From assembly GCA_050996405.1 (NCBI GenBank), contig JBPCRW010000095.1, forward strand, positions 1-36,152: a stretch of 36,152 bases of DNA, in the 5' to 3' direction. The stretch is from JBPCRW01 sp050996405 (GTDB lineage Bacteria; Acidobacteriota; Blastocatellia; Pyrinomonadales; Pyrinomonadaceae). This document shows, in pieces, positions 1 to 7,741 of this stretch. The notes below the pieces were generated by a model that saw only the letters and a list, made by a program, of their open reading frames with translations, was not told the DNA's origin and did no database searches. The translations under genes were made by a program, and so were the position numbers. Within the stretch, counting starts at the first letter, position 1. Each line of letters begins with the position of its first letter.

Positions 1-618
1 AATTGGGCGTTTAATCCCGGCTCGCTCGAAGTGACGAGCATTGACGAATACCGCGAAGAACACGGCGCGTTTCTGGTCGAAGTTGACGGCGAAAATCAAA
101 TCACGGCGCGGCACATTAAAGATTACCGGCAGCGTCCGTTTCAGCGTCTTCCGTTTGATGTTTCGGGCTACGCGGAAACAAAAGATATTACCGACGGCGT
201 TCTAAATTTGGTGAAAACAGAAGCGAAAATTTTCGGCGACATTCAGCCGATTATCGAAATCACTTTGCGCGGACATCTCGGTATTCCAAACTCAAGCCTT
301 GAACTGCAAAAAATCCGCGAAGAAGCGCAGAAAATGACTAATGCGCTGCACGTTCGCATCAAAAATCATTCCGCGCCGATTGAATATGCGCTGGCGGCGG
401 ATTTGGAAGACGACTCTTCACGCGAGAAACTCGAACGCCGCGTGATCGAAGATTTAATCATCCGCGACAACCGCTATAAAATGCAAACGGAAGAAATTGC
501 CGATGCCGTGATCGGCGCAAAACGACTCGCTTTAAGTGATGAACCGCCGGAAAAAATTGTTGATTTTATTGTTTTAAAAACCGTCAATCGTCAATCGCAA
601 ATCGTCAATCGTCAATAG
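1..618 (+). CDS. SbcD/Mre11-like metallophosphoesterase, C-terminal part (5' end outside window)
   Basis: The reading frame is open from base 1, so the gene enters from the left. The first residues in view include NPGSLE, which resembles the conserved end of the phosphoesterase domain in SbcD/Mre11 DNA repair nucleases. About 190 residues of a capping/C-terminal region follow (FLVEVD, then charged helices with IEYALAADLE). The catalytic metal-binding motifs lie outside the window, so activity cannot be judged. A partner SbcC ATPase gene is not visible. The last 13 codons are encoded by a tandem of the heptamer GTCAATC that runs into the stop codon, so the tail VNRQSQIVNRQ is probably repeat-derived rather than part of the fold. 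Family assignment is fairly confident; the exact ortholog is not. Confidence 0.7.
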   Translation, partial: NWAFNPGSLEVTSIDEYREEHGAFLVEVDGENQITARHIKDYRQRPFQRLPFDVSGYAETKDITDGVLNLVKTEAKIFGDIQPIIEITLRGHLGIPNSSLELQKIREEAQKMTNALHVRIKNHSAPIEYALAADLEDDSSREKLERRVIEDLIIRDNRYKMQTEEIADAVIGAKRLALSDEPPEKIVDFIVLKTVNRQSQIVNRQ

Positions 619-653
619 ATTTGTCGGCTGCAAACGATTTTCTGTTGACGATT
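583..653. repeat. Heptamer element 1 (word GTCAATC)
   Basis: Five consecutive 7-nt words start at 583 (GTCAATC twice, GCAAATC, GTCAATC, GTCAATA). A reverse-complement arm TTGACGATTT at 644-653 pairs with 599-608. The element contains the stop codon of the upstream gene and ends 9 bases before the start of the next gene. Confidence 0.75.
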
Positions 654-662
654 TACAAAATT

Positions 663-1364
663 ATGTCTGAAAATCTCGAAAAAGTTCTCGGCATAAAATT
701 TTTGCCGATTTTTCCGCTGCCGGTCGTGCTGCTGCCGAACGAGCTTTTGCCGCTGCATATTTTCGAGCCGCGCTACCGGCAAATGCTGCGTGACATCGGA
801 CTTGAAAAAAATCTGTTCGGCGTGTCATATTTTGACGCGCCGGAATCTGATTTTTCAACGCCGCAGCCCGGCAGTATCGGCTGCGTGGCGGAAGTCCGCG
901 AAACGCAAACGCTCGAAGACGGACGTTCAAATGTTATTACTATCGGCGTTATCCGCTATCGTCTGGAAAATTATGTCGAAGCGGATGAACTTTACGCGGT
1001 CGCCGAAGTTTCTTTTTTTGAAGACGTTGAAGAAGACGAAAATTTAGTCAAACCGCTTGCCGACGAAGTTTTCAAATTGTTTATGCGAATCGCCAACGCC
1101 GCCCACGCGATGAGCGGCGAGCGCGGAAAATTCCCGGATTTGCCGCAAGCCGAACCGCAGTCGCTTTCATTTCTCGTTGCCGCCGCGTTTAATCTCGAAC
1201 CTAGCTTAAAATATGAATTGCTGGAAATGCGTTCGACAATTGAACGACTCACACGACTGCGCGAAATTCTCAGAAAATCAGTCGAACAGGTCGAAGCAAG
1301 CGCGGCGATTACAAAAATTGCCAAAACAAATGGTCACAGTAAGAAAAAGATAAACCTTGAATAG
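663..1364 (+). CDS. LON peptidase substrate-binding domain protein
   Basis: A free-standing LON N-terminal (substrate-binding, PUA-like) domain without the ATPase or protease parts. The signature is near the N-terminus: LPIFPLPVVLLPNELLPLHIFEPRYR-type residues (FPL, PLHIFEPRYR around residues 16-38), then a beta-rich region with GVIRYRLENY, then a helical C-terminus with RLTRLREIL. Stand-alone versions are common and their role is poorly defined; they are assumed to bind proteins. ATG at 663 is chosen because the upstream in-frame TTG at 621 lies inside the repeat element and would add repeat-encoded residues. No clear Shine-Dalgarno precedes it. It follows the nuclease gene on the same strand and faces the minus-strand gene at 1394. 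Confidence 0.8.
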   Translation: MSENLEKVLGIKFLPIFPLPVVLLPNELLPLHIFEPRYRQMLRDIGLEKNLFGVSYFDAPESDFSTPQPGSIGCVAEVRETQTLEDGRSNVITIGVIRYRLENYVEADELYAVAEVSFFEDVEEDENLVKPLADEVFKLFMRIANAAHAMSGERGKFPDLPQAEPQSLSFLVAAAFNLEPSLKYELLEMRSTIERLTRLREILRKSVEQVEASAAITKIAKTNGHSKKKINLE

Positions 1365-1393
1365 CGTTAAATTATGCCGGTTAAACTTGCATT

Positions 1394-1681
1394 TCAATCA
1401 TTATTCTCGCTAAAATCTTCGCCGTTTGCTTTTCCTTCTCGTTTCTTTTTGCTGTAACGCCCTTCCTTCATCTGTATCCGAACTTCCTTTGCCTGTGCCT
1501 CGCGCGGGTCTAAAATTCCCAGCAGCGCACCAATTCCCGCACCGAGCAGCGAAGCACTTTTTGCCGCGCCGCGCTCGAATTCCGTTTCGGTTCGCGTGCG
1601 CGGACGGCTCAAAAGGTGCAATCCGACGTAAATGCCGATTACGGGCAGAATAAAAAATAATAATCCGAGCCAGTCACTCAT
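1394..1681 (-). CDS. Small membrane protein of unknown function
   Basis: A 95-residue protein with an N-terminal transmembrane helix (LGLLFFILPVIGIYVGLHLL), an arginine-rich turn, a second short glycine-rich hydrophobic stretch (GAGIGALLGIL, residues about 48-58), and a highly charged C-terminus rich in Lys and Glu. I do not recognise a family. Its ATG overlaps the end of kdsB by 8 bases (ATGAGTGA), which suggests translational coupling to kdsB and possibly an envelope role. That role is inferred from position only. Confidence 0.6.
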   Translation of the reverse strand: MSDWLGLLFFILPVIGIYVGLHLLSRPRTRTETEFERGAAKSASLLGAGIGALLGILDPREAQAKEVRIQMKEGRYSKKKREGKANGEDFSENND

Positions 1682-2501
1682 AAATTTTGGATTTCAGATT
1701 TTGGATTTTCCAAATTTTTTTCACTCTTTCAAAATCTTCCCGCGTGTCAACGCCAATCGAACTTTCGGAAACTTCGACGACTTTAATTTTCTCACCGTTT
1801 TCCAGTGCGCGAAGTTGTTCGAGCATTTCCGTTTTTTCGAGTTTCGTCTGTTTTAATTTCGTATATTCGAGCAAAAATTCGCGCCGATAGACATATAATC
1901 CGGTGTGTTTTCTGAAAAGCGAAATTAAATTCGGTTTGTTTAGCAAAGCGTTTTCCAGACTGCCGTATTGTTTCACCGCCTCGCGCGGAAACGGAATCGG
2001 CGAGCGCGAAAAATAAAGCGCGAAATTGTTTTCGTCCGTTAAAACTTTGACGACATCGGGCGATAAAACATCTTTTGCATCGTGAATCAGTTCGCAGGTG
2101 GTCGCCATTTGAATTTCGTTATTTTCTAAAACTGCGGCAACCGCGCTTTCAATTGTCGCCGGCGAAATCAGCGGTTCGTCGCCCTGCACGTTGACGATAA
2201 TTGAATTTTCGGGCAGACCTTCCGCGACTTCGGCAATTCGGTCGCTTCCCGACTGATGCTTTCGGGAAGTCAAAACCGCTTCGTTTCCGCTTGCTTTGAC
2301 GATTTCTAAAATTTCTCTGCTGTCCGTCGCAACGATTACTTTATCTATATTACGGGCTTTTTTTGTTTGCTCTAAAGTGTGCAGAATCAAAGGCTTTCCG
2401 CCCAAATCAAGCAAGAGTTTATTTGCCAGACGAGTCGAACCAAGCCGTGCGGGAATGATTGCGATAACATTTTTTCGGAGGTTTTTTTCGCGCTGCTTCA
2501 C
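1674..2501 (-). CDS. kdsB: 3-deoxy-manno-octulosonate cytidylyltransferase (CMP-Kdo synthetase)
   Basis: Activates Kdo with CTP to give CMP-Kdo for the inner core of lipopolysaccharide, in the cytoplasm. Family motifs are all present: IPARLGSTRL with a following Lys near the N-terminus, KVIVATD, HQSGSDRIAEV, and NVQGDEPLI. Length fits the usual 245-260 residues plus a tail. The start is uncertain: GTG at 2501 gives a compact N-terminus (KQREKNLRKNVIAIIPAR), while an ATG at 2537 adds 12 unusual residues. The final residues (KIWKIQNLKSKIYE) are encoded by a heptamer repeat and extend past the normal end. The gene shows that the organism makes Kdo-containing LPS. The small membrane gene downstream overlaps it. 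Confidence 0.9.
   Translation of the reverse strand: MKQREKNLRKNVIAIIPARLGSTRLANKLLLDLGGKPLILHTLEQTKKARNIDKVIVATDSREILEIVKASGNEAVLTSRKHQSGSDRIAEVAEGLPENSIIVNVQGDEPLISPATIESAVAAVLENNEIQMATTCELIHDAKDVLSPDVVKVLTDENNFALYFSRSPIPFPREAVKQYGSLENALLNKPNLISLFRKHTGLYVYRREFLLEYTKLKQTKLEKTEMLEQLRALENGEKIKVVEVSESSIGVDTREDFERVKKIWKIQNLKSKIYE
1683..1710. repeat. Heptamer element 2 (word GATTTTG), inside the kdsB 3' end
   Basis: Four 7-nt words (AATTTTG, GATTTCA, GATTTTG, GATTTTC) run inside the last codons of kdsB and continue to the overlap with the next gene. No clear second arm was found, so this is a half-element. The same words recur beside the tRNA-Ser genes at 22895 and 23074. Confidence 0.7.
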
Positions 2502-2589
2502 GGGATGACAGAATATATTGTTTGGAAACAAAGTCAAGTTTGCGCCGTATCAACTTGGAACTTAATTTTATTTTGGTTAGAATTTTAAA

Positions 2590-3480
2590 GTGCAAAACCA
2601 AGAAACAAATTCCGCCGCCAACTTTCCGCAATCATCAACCGAAAACCAATCTTTCGCCATTGTTCCGCAAGTGCCTGCGCCCGATAATCCGCCCTGGAAT
2701 AGTTTGGCGGCAATCGGAACTTGGGTGGCGAGCATCATTTTTATTGCCGTCATTCCGGTAGTGCCTCTGCTTGCTTATTTAGCAAAACAGCATCTTAATT
2801 TTGCAAATCAGGAAGCGGTTAAAAATTTCGCTCTGACCGACCCGACGGCTGTTTTGATCCAAATAATTTTCATCATTCCGGCGCATATTCTCACTTTAGT
2901 TGTGGCTTGGCTGGTCGTCACAAATTTTAGAAAATATTCTCTCCGCCAAACTCTGGGTTTTGAGTGGAACGGTTTTAAAATCTGGCACTCGATTGTGATT
3001 GTTATTTTTTTTCTGCTGCTCGCTTTTGCTTTAACCAAAATTTTCGGTCAATCGGATAATGATTTTCAAAAGATGATGGGTAGTTCGCGGTTTGTAGTTT
3101 TTCCGGTCGCTTTTATGGCGGTTTTTACCGCGCCGATTGTCGAGGAAGTTATTTATCGCGGAATTTTGTATTCCGCCCTGCAGAGAAAAGTCGGCGTTTG
3201 GTTTGCCGTCATTATCGTTACATTATTATTCGGCTTGGTTCACGTTCCGCAATACAGTAAAAATTTTTCGCCTGATTTTTCCGCCCTGATACCACTTTTT
3301 CTGTTAAGTTTGACGTTGACGTTAATCCGCGTCCGCACAAAAAATCTGCTGCCGTGCATTGTTCTGCATACAATGTTTAATTTTGCCGGTTCAATCGCGT
3401 TGATTTTAGAGCCGTATTTGCGCGAACAGGTTCAAAAAACTTCCGATCCGGTCGGCTTGATTTTTCATTTGATAAAATAA
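2590..3480 (+). CDS. CPBP-family intramembrane glutamic endopeptidase
   Basis: A polytopic membrane protein of the CPBP/Rce1 (ABI) family. The three family motifs are visible: EEVIYRG with Glu185-Glu186 and Arg190, FGLVHVPQY with His218, and CIVLHTMFN with His260 and Asn264. These residues make up the glutamate protease site of Rce1 homologues. About eight hydrophobic segments span residues 42-280. The first 35 residues are polar and proline/glutamine-rich and probably cytoplasmic. The start is GTG at 2590; no earlier in-frame start fits. Substrate is unknown; relatives process prenylated proteins or bacteriocin-related peptides. It is divergent from kdsB and convergent with the FecR gene. 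Confidence 0.85.
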   Translation: MQNQETNSAANFPQSSTENQSFAIVPQVPAPDNPPWNSLAAIGTWVASIIFIAVIPVVPLLAYLAKQHLNFANQEAVKNFALTDPTAVLIQIIFIIPAHILTLVVAWLVVTNFRKYSLRQTLGFEWNGFKIWHSIVIVIFFLLLAFALTKIFGQSDNDFQKMMGSSRFVVFPVAFMAVFTAPIVEEVIYRGILYSALQRKVGVWFAVIIVTLLFGLVHVPQYSKNFSPDFSALIPLFLLSLTLTLIRVRTKNLLPCIVLHTMFNFAGSIALILEPYLREQVQKTSDPVGLIFHLIK

Positions 3481-3489
3481 AAAAGCGAG

Positions 3490-3536
3490 AAATTTTTAGA
3501 ATCCCTCAGCTTTCAAGTTTTTAATTCTGAAAATTT
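3490..3536. terminator. AT-rich hairpin between convergent genes
   Basis: A 13-bp stem (3490-3502 with 3524-3536, one G-U pair) lies between the stop of the CPBP gene and the stop codon of the FecR gene, which it overlaps. T-runs occur inside the arms rather than after them. A bidirectional terminator is plausible but weakly supported. Confidence 0.4.
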
Positions 3537-4623
3537 ACTGATCTTTTTTAGGCTCGACCGGCAAATCAATATTTTTTCCGCTTGTCATTCCGGGATACGA
3601 CATAGTGCGATTGCCCGACTGATTCGGGTTTGAAACGGTCGGAAAACTGCCGCTGTTGTTTCCCCTGTTTTCCGGCTGCATGCCGGGCTGCGGCTGATTC
3701 GTTTGGATTTGATTATTGGTCGAATTGACATTGTTGACGACGATATTGTTCGACATCTGATAGTTCCAAATGCTGCGGTTAAACCCGTAGCCGTAAGGCG
3801 AACTCCAATTGTAACCGAACGGCAGAAAGCAGTAACTTTGACTAAAAGGATCACGAATCCATAAACCGTAACTGTTGTAACCGCCCCAGCGATTTTGCGA
3901 AAAAGATGAAACCAGCGCATTGTTCAATTCGCGGTCGCGGAGTTTGGCGTTTATTTTGGCGAGATCCTTGGCGCGGTCTTTGCTCCAGATTTCAAAAGCA
4001 TCCTTGTTTTTGCGGTCAAATTTTTCAACCGCCGCAACCTGCTGCCCGTCGCCGAGAATTATTGATTTACCGCCTTTGACAATCGTCGCGCTGCGGTCGC
4101 CGATTTGCGCTTTGCCCTTCCAAACTTCGAGATTCGCCGTGCCGTCGCTCATTACATCAACGCGATACACGCCGGATTTGATAATATAAAAACGCGCCTT
4201 CGGCGTATTGACAGCAACCCGAAATTCCTTGTCGGCGAGAACTTCAAAAATCGCTGTGCCGCGATTAATTTGAACTGCTAAATCGTCAAGCGAAGTAGTC
4301 ACAAACTTAAATTCCGAATTTTCGGCAAGCCGCACAAAAGAACCGGGATTTAATAAAATTTCGGCTTTTCCGTCAATTCCGGTTGAAACTTTGTCGCCGG
4401 TTTCCAAAGCGTCGCCCTTCAACAAATAATCATTTTTCCCGTTTTGACGCGCGACGGCGACGCTGCCGGAAATTAAATTGACCGCCCCCGCCTTTGCCGA
4501 AATAATATACATATCGCTGACGGCGGTTGAAGTTTTTTTACCGCCCTGCTGCGCGAACGAAAAAGCTGAAAGCAGCAAACAGGCGGCGGTTAGCGTTAAT
4601 AATTTTGAAAAAATACGACTCAT
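3535..4623 (-). CDS. Secreted FecR-domain protein
   Basis: A signal peptide covers residues 1-24 (hydrophobic core LLTLTAACLLLSAF, cleavage after FSFA). A FecR-like beta domain follows at about residues 45-200, recognisable by VNLISGSVAVAR, GDKVSTG, NPGSFVRLAENSEF, and VNTPKARFYIIKSGVYRV. No transmembrane helix or N-terminal anti-sigma domain is present, so it is not a classical FecR sigma regulator but a periplasmic or surface protein. The C-terminal 130 residues are rich in Tyr, Gly, Asn and Gln and look disordered. A good Shine-Dalgarno (AGGAG) and a promoter precede the ATG. Exact function unknown. Confidence 0.75.
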   Translation of the reverse strand: MSRIFSKLLTLTAACLLLSAFSFAQQGGKKTSTAVSDMYIISAKAGAVNLISGSVAVARQNGKNDYLLKGDALETGDKVSTGIDGKAEILLNPGSFVRLAENSEFKFVTTSLDDLAVQINRGTAIFEVLADKEFRVAVNTPKARFYIIKSGVYRVDVMSDGTANLEVWKGKAQIGDRSATIVKGGKSIILGDGQQVAAVEKFDRKNKDAFEIWSKDRAKDLAKINAKLRDRELNNALVSSFSQNRWGGYNSYGLWIRDPFSQSYCFLPFGYNWSSPYGYGFNRSIWNYQMSNNIVVNNVNSTNNQIQTNQPQPGMQPENRGNNSGSFPTVSNPNQSGNRTMSYPGMTSGKNIDLPVEPKKDQ

Positions 4624-4662
4624 TTTCTTTCTCCTCTGACGATACGGAATGGGATTTCAGTA

Positions 4663-4691
4663 ATTGTATACCTTTTCCGCCGGATTTCCAA
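4663..4691 (-). promoter_or_regulatory. Sigma70-like promoter for the FecR-domain gene
   Basis: Reading the minus strand: TTGGAA (4686-4691), a 17-base spacer, and TACAAT (4663-4668), about 40 bases upstream of the ATG and followed by an AGGAG ribosome site. The -35 matches four of six consensus bases and the -10 matches five. Confidence 0.5.
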
Positions 4692-4805
4692 TGTTTTTTG
4701 ATAACGCACCGTGAAAGTTAAAAACAACCTTTGTCGTTTTCCGGTAATCCAACCGTTTGCCGCAATTTTTAGTGATTCGGCAAATTTATAACGAGGCAAT
4801 AATTT

Positions 4806-5063
4806 ATGGCGACTTTTAAAGACCCGATTAAATGTTTCGCGCCGATTGAAATAGTCGAAAGACTGTTGGAAATTCGCGCTGAAGCGGGATATACGGAAGC
4901 CATCTATTTACACAGTTCGTCGGAATTAGCCGACTCTTTAGATGCTTACGGATTTGATGTTTATGCGTTTTCCAGCGACGATGAAGAAATAAATTACGGC
5001 GATTACCGCGCCCAGTTTGTGCCGGGCGGCGATAACGTGCATTGTTCGCTGACGGCGCATTAA
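4806..5063 (+). CDS. Small acidic protein of unknown function
   Basis: An 85-residue soluble protein. The N-terminal half has a plausible helix (IEIVERLLEIRAEAGYTEA) and the C-terminal half is acidic (FSSDDEEINYGDYRAQF). It has no signal peptide or membrane segment, and I do not recognise a family. A GAGG ribosome site lies about 10 bases before the ATG, and a strong intrinsic terminator follows, so it is probably a real single-gene transcript. A small hairpin (TTTGCCG at 4756-4762 with CGGCAAA at 4778-4784) precedes the gene and could be an operator. Confidence 0.6.
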   Translation: MATFKDPIKCFAPIEIVERLLEIRAEAGYTEAIYLHSSSELADSLDAYGFDVYAFSSDDEEINYGDYRAQFVPGGDNVHCSLTAH

Positions 5064-5092
5064 CTTGTTAGAAAAGTTCACACTACTGAAGG

Positions 5093-5134
5093 AACGCGAA
5101 AGGTTGGTTAAAATCGGCTTTCGCGTTTTTTCTT
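5093..5134 (+). terminator. Rho-independent terminator
   Basis: A perfect 10-bp stem (AACGCGAAAG at 5093-5102 with CTTTCGCGTT at 5118-5127) is followed by a T-run on the plus strand only. It ends the transcript of the small acidic gene. Confidence 0.8.
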
Positions 5135-5161
5135 TGAGCCGCACTTGTTCGCGGCTGACTT

Positions 5162-6445
5162 TTAATCGGCTTTGATTATAAAAAGTGTGCCGTCGTCGTC
5201 AAGAAATTTTCGTTCGGTAAAATCGGCGACATCTTTGCGGATAAAATCAATCATTTTTTTTGCCGGAAGTTTGATGCCTTCCAGCACGCGGCGGGCAAGT
5301 CGTTCGCTGCCGTATTCTTCGCCGTCGGCTCTGGCGGCTTCGGTGATTCCGTCCGTGTAGAGAACTAAAATTTGTCCCGCCTCAAAACGGATAAAATGCT
5401 GGTGATAACGACGATTGCGAAACATTCCGAGCGGCAGATCGCCGTATTCGACAAAGCGCATTTCGCCGTTTGATTTAACTAACAGCGGCGGATTATGTCC
5501 GGCGTTTGAATAAACTAAAGTTCGATTAGTCGCGTCCAGAATGCCGTAAATCGCCGTCACAAATTGATTGTCTTCAACCGAATCCCAGAGCAAATCGTTA
5601 ATTTTTGAAAGTGAAATGTGCGGCGCGTAACCCGTCTGAATCGCCGACCGCAGACTGGCACGCAGAAAAGCCATCAGAAGCGCGGCGGGAATTCCTTTGC
5701 CGACGGCATCGGCGACGACGACACCGATTTGATCATCGAAGATTTTCACCCAGTCATAGTAATCGCCCGACACTTCTTCGGTCGAAAAATTATATGCGCT
5801 GATGTCGAAATTTTTCAGGCGCGGATCGCGTCCCGGCAGCAGCGCAAGCTGCACCTGCCGCGCTACTTCAAGCTGCGACTGAATGCGTTTTTTTTCAATC
5901 AGATGCTCGTGCAGTTGAACTTTTTCGATAATAATCGCCACCTGCGAAGCGAGCAGTTGGAGAACCGCTAAATCGTCAACGTCATAAGCATTTTCACGGT
6001 CGCTTTCGAGATCAAAAACGCCGATTACTTCGTCATTTGCGATAATCGGCGCGACTATTTCCGAGCGCGTTTTTTCTCTGGCGGGGAAATATCTGGGGTC
6101 TTGCGAAACATCTGACGAAATTAGCGGCTCGCCCGTCTGCGCGACATAGCCGATAAAACCTTCGCCCATTTTCAGGCGCGGCTCGACTAAATCGAAAGGT
6201 ATTTCGTAACCGCGCAGTGCCTTTGATTTAAAAATATATTCGCCGTCTTTATTTTTTTCAATCAAATAAATTCCCGCCGCGTCGTATGGAATCAATGAAT
6301 CGAGCGTCTCCATCACGAGCGTCAAAACTTCTTCCAAATCGAGTGAACGGCTGATGGTTTTCGTGATGTCTAAAAGCATCCGAAGTTTATCAACAATACT
6401 CAAATCAGAATTCGAGACGATATTTGGCTGCGACGGTTCAATCAT
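5162..6445 (-). CDS. GAF-domain PP2C-type serine phosphatase (RsbU-like)
   Basis: Two domains: a GAF sensor (about residues 25-175, with GEGFIGYVAQTGEPLI and IGVFDLESDR) and a SpoIIE/PP2C-type phosphatase (about 205-425). Metal-binding residues are visible: GDYYD (Asp228, Asp231), ADAVGKGIPAALLMA (Asp246), YTDGITEA, and the terminal DDDGTLF. A coiled linker (HLIEKKRIQSQLEVARQVQ) joins the domains. Relatives dephosphorylate anti-sigma-factor antagonists in partner-switching systems and respond to a ligand or redox state through GAF. No antagonist or anti-sigma gene is nearby, so the partner is elsewhere. The upstream 40 bases are occupied by heptamer element 3. Confidence 0.88.
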   Translation of the reverse strand: MIEPSQPNIVSNSDLSIVDKLRMLLDITKTISRSLDLEEVLTLVMETLDSLIPYDAAGIYLIEKNKDGEYIFKSKALRGYEIPFDLVEPRLKMGEGFIGYVAQTGEPLISSDVSQDPRYFPAREKTRSEIVAPIIANDEVIGVFDLESDRENAYDVDDLAVLQLLASQVAIIIEKVQLHEHLIEKKRIQSQLEVARQVQLALLPGRDPRLKNFDISAYNFSTEEVSGDYYDWVKIFDDQIGVVVADAVGKGIPAALLMAFLRASLRSAIQTGYAPHISLSKINDLLWDSVEDNQFVTAIYGILDATNRTLVYSNAGHNPPLLVKSNGEMRFVEYGDLPLGMFRNRRYHQHFIRFEAGQILVLYTDGITEAARADGEEYGSERLARRVLEGIKLPAKKMIDFIRKDVADFTERKFLDDDGTLFIIKAD

Positions 6446-6450
6446 TTTTT

Positions 6451-6508
6451 AATGGTAAATGGTGAATGAAAAAATACTTCTTCAATTCACCATTTACCAT
6501 TTACCATT
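6451..6508. repeat. Heptamer element 3 (words AATGGTA and TACCATT), 17-bp perfect stem
   Basis: The left arm 6451-6467 pairs perfectly with 6485-6501, and one extra heptamer (TACCATT) follows at 6502-6508. The element includes the stop codon and last codons of the ImmA-like gene and ends just upstream of the RsbU-like start. Confidence 0.85.
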
Positions 6509-7107
6509 ACGCTGTTTTTGTATTCTTCCCAAAGGCGCGAAATTTTCATACGGTATTCGACCAGTTCGCGGCTGACGTTAAAATGACGCGCGATTTCCCT
6601 CGAAGTTTTTCCTTGATTTACCATCCGGCTTAAGGACGAATACGGCACGAGTGCCGCCGCGCCGACCGAATAAGCGGCTTCTTCATCGTCCTCGCGGTAA
6701 TCACGCGCAATCGGTTTGCCGTGTTTATTGACGTTTTCAATTGCCAGCCGCGACGGTTGATGCCCTAGAAAAACGTGGCAGACTTCTTCCATCAAGGTTG
6801 CGTTTTGACGATTTTCGCCGTGCGTCGGATTCAGCACAATCAATTTTCGACCATCCGGCAGAGTTTGCGAACACGCGCCGCCCGACCATTTATCGCGCCC
6901 GCCGTCAAGTAAATGACGGAGCGTTTCATCTGTTAGAAAAGGCTCGATTTGTTCAAACGTGACGACCAGAAGTTTCGCGTAATTTGCCAGCGCGAACGGG
7001 TCGAGTTTTTCCGCATCCGTTTTCAAACCGGCAAACTCACGAAGCCCGATGGCTCTGATTTCATATTGTCTGCCCTTGCGGGTCGGCGGTAAAACAGCAG
7101 TATTCAC
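6487..7107 (-). CDS. ImmA/IrrE-like protein with altered HExxH motif
   Basis: The central region resembles ImmA/IrrE-type (COG2856) zinc peptidases, but the expected HExxH is EExxH (MEEVCHVFLGH, around residues 106-116): the first zinc-binding His is Glu. The C-terminal half has DDEEAAYSVGAAALVPYSSL, typical of the family, and a helix-turn-helix-like segment (SREIARHFNVSRELVEYRM). Family members cleave repressors in stress or mobile-element regulation. Whether this one is catalytic is uncertain; it could be a degenerate sensor. The last residues (VMVNGKW) are encoded by heptamer element 3. No partner XRE regulator is seen nearby. Confidence 0.7.
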   Translation of the reverse strand: MNTAVLPPTRKGRQYEIRAIGLREFAGLKTDAEKLDPFALANYAKLLVVTFEQIEPFLTDETLRHLLDGGRDKWSGGACSQTLPDGRKLIVLNPTHGENRQNATLMEEVCHVFLGHQPSRLAIENVNKHGKPIARDYREDDEEAAYSVGAAALVPYSSLSRMVNQGKTSREIARHFNVSRELVEYRMKISRLWEEYKNSVMVNGKW

Positions 7108-7136
7108 GAAAAGAATTATACCTTAAAAGAAATTTT

Positions 7137-7649
7137 TTAAGCGTTTGAAGATAAAATCTTTACGATTTCGTCGCCGTAAATCTGCGTTCTTTTGTAACCG
7201 AAATCCTTCATCTTCATTAAATCTTCAGGCGTTTTGACGGGCGCGGCGGCAATCTGCATCAGCAGTTCGTCGTGCGCGACGACGTAGGCGGGAAGTCCTT
7301 CGAGTTTGGCTCGCTCGTTGCGCCAAACTTTTAAAGCGTCGAAGAATTTTTCCTGTTCGGGCGCGAGCGCGGCAGGTTCTTCGATTATTGGTTTCGTCGG
7401 AATAATCGCCGAAGCGGGAATGCTGTAAGATTTTCCGCCGAGCGGCGATGATTGCGCGGAAACGTTTTTATTCGATTTGGAAATTGCGCCCGCTTCTTCG
7501 TAAAAAACCATCACCGACCAAAAATTTTCAATGTCGTTAACGACCGACGCGAAAACCTGTTTCACTTCGACGTTCGCCAAAATCTCGTTTAATTTTGATT
7601 CGTCAAATTCACCGTTTTGCAGGGGAATTTTGAAAACTTTGCATTTCAT
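7137..7649 (-). CDS. HRDC-domain protein
   Basis: The C-terminal 80 residues form an HRDC domain (FFDALKVWRNERAKLEGLPAYVVAHDELL, then PVKTPEDLMKMKDFGYKRTQIYGDEIVKIL), a nucleic-acid-binding fold found in RecQ and RNase D. The N-terminal 75 residues (MKCKVFKIPLQNGEF and FWSVMVFYEE) form a separate small domain, and a Ser/Pro linker joins them. Stand-alone HRDC proteins of this layout accompany various DNA systems; here no helicase or reverse transcriptase is adjacent. ATG at 7649 is chosen because the longer frame to 7739 would translate heptamer-like repeat DNA. It lies downstream of nuoI on the same strand. Confidence 0.75.
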   Translation of the reverse strand: MKCKVFKIPLQNGEFDESKLNEILANVEVKQVFASVVNDIENFWSVMVFYEEAGAISKSNKNVSAQSSPLGGKSYSIPASAIIPTKPIIEEPAALAPEQEKFFDALKVWRNERAKLEGLPAYVVAHDELLMQIAAAPVKTPEDLMKMKDFGYKRTQIYGDEIVKILSSNA

Positions 7650-7663
7650 TGTTCTAAAATCAA

Positions 7664-7740
7664 GTTGCAGAAAGTTTGCGGAAGTTTGCGGAAGTTGCAG
7701 AAAGTTTTTGAAAAATAAACTATCTGTAACTTTCTGCAAC
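7664..7740. repeat. Word-repeat hairpin 4 (10-nt words)
   Basis: Four 10-nt words run in tandem from 7664 (GTTGCAGAAA, GTTTGCGGAA twice, GTTGCAGAAA). The reverse complement of the GTTGCAGAAAGTT unit lies at 7728-7740, giving a 13-bp stem. It fills the gap between the nuoI stop (7742) and the HRDC gene. The period is 10 rather than 7, but the architecture is the same as the heptamer elements. Confidence 0.75.
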
Positions 7741-7741
7741 T

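Noticed and set aside
2502..2537. ATG start of kdsB at 2537
   Set aside because: It would add 12 residues unlike the family; GTG at 2501 fits better, though this is not certain.
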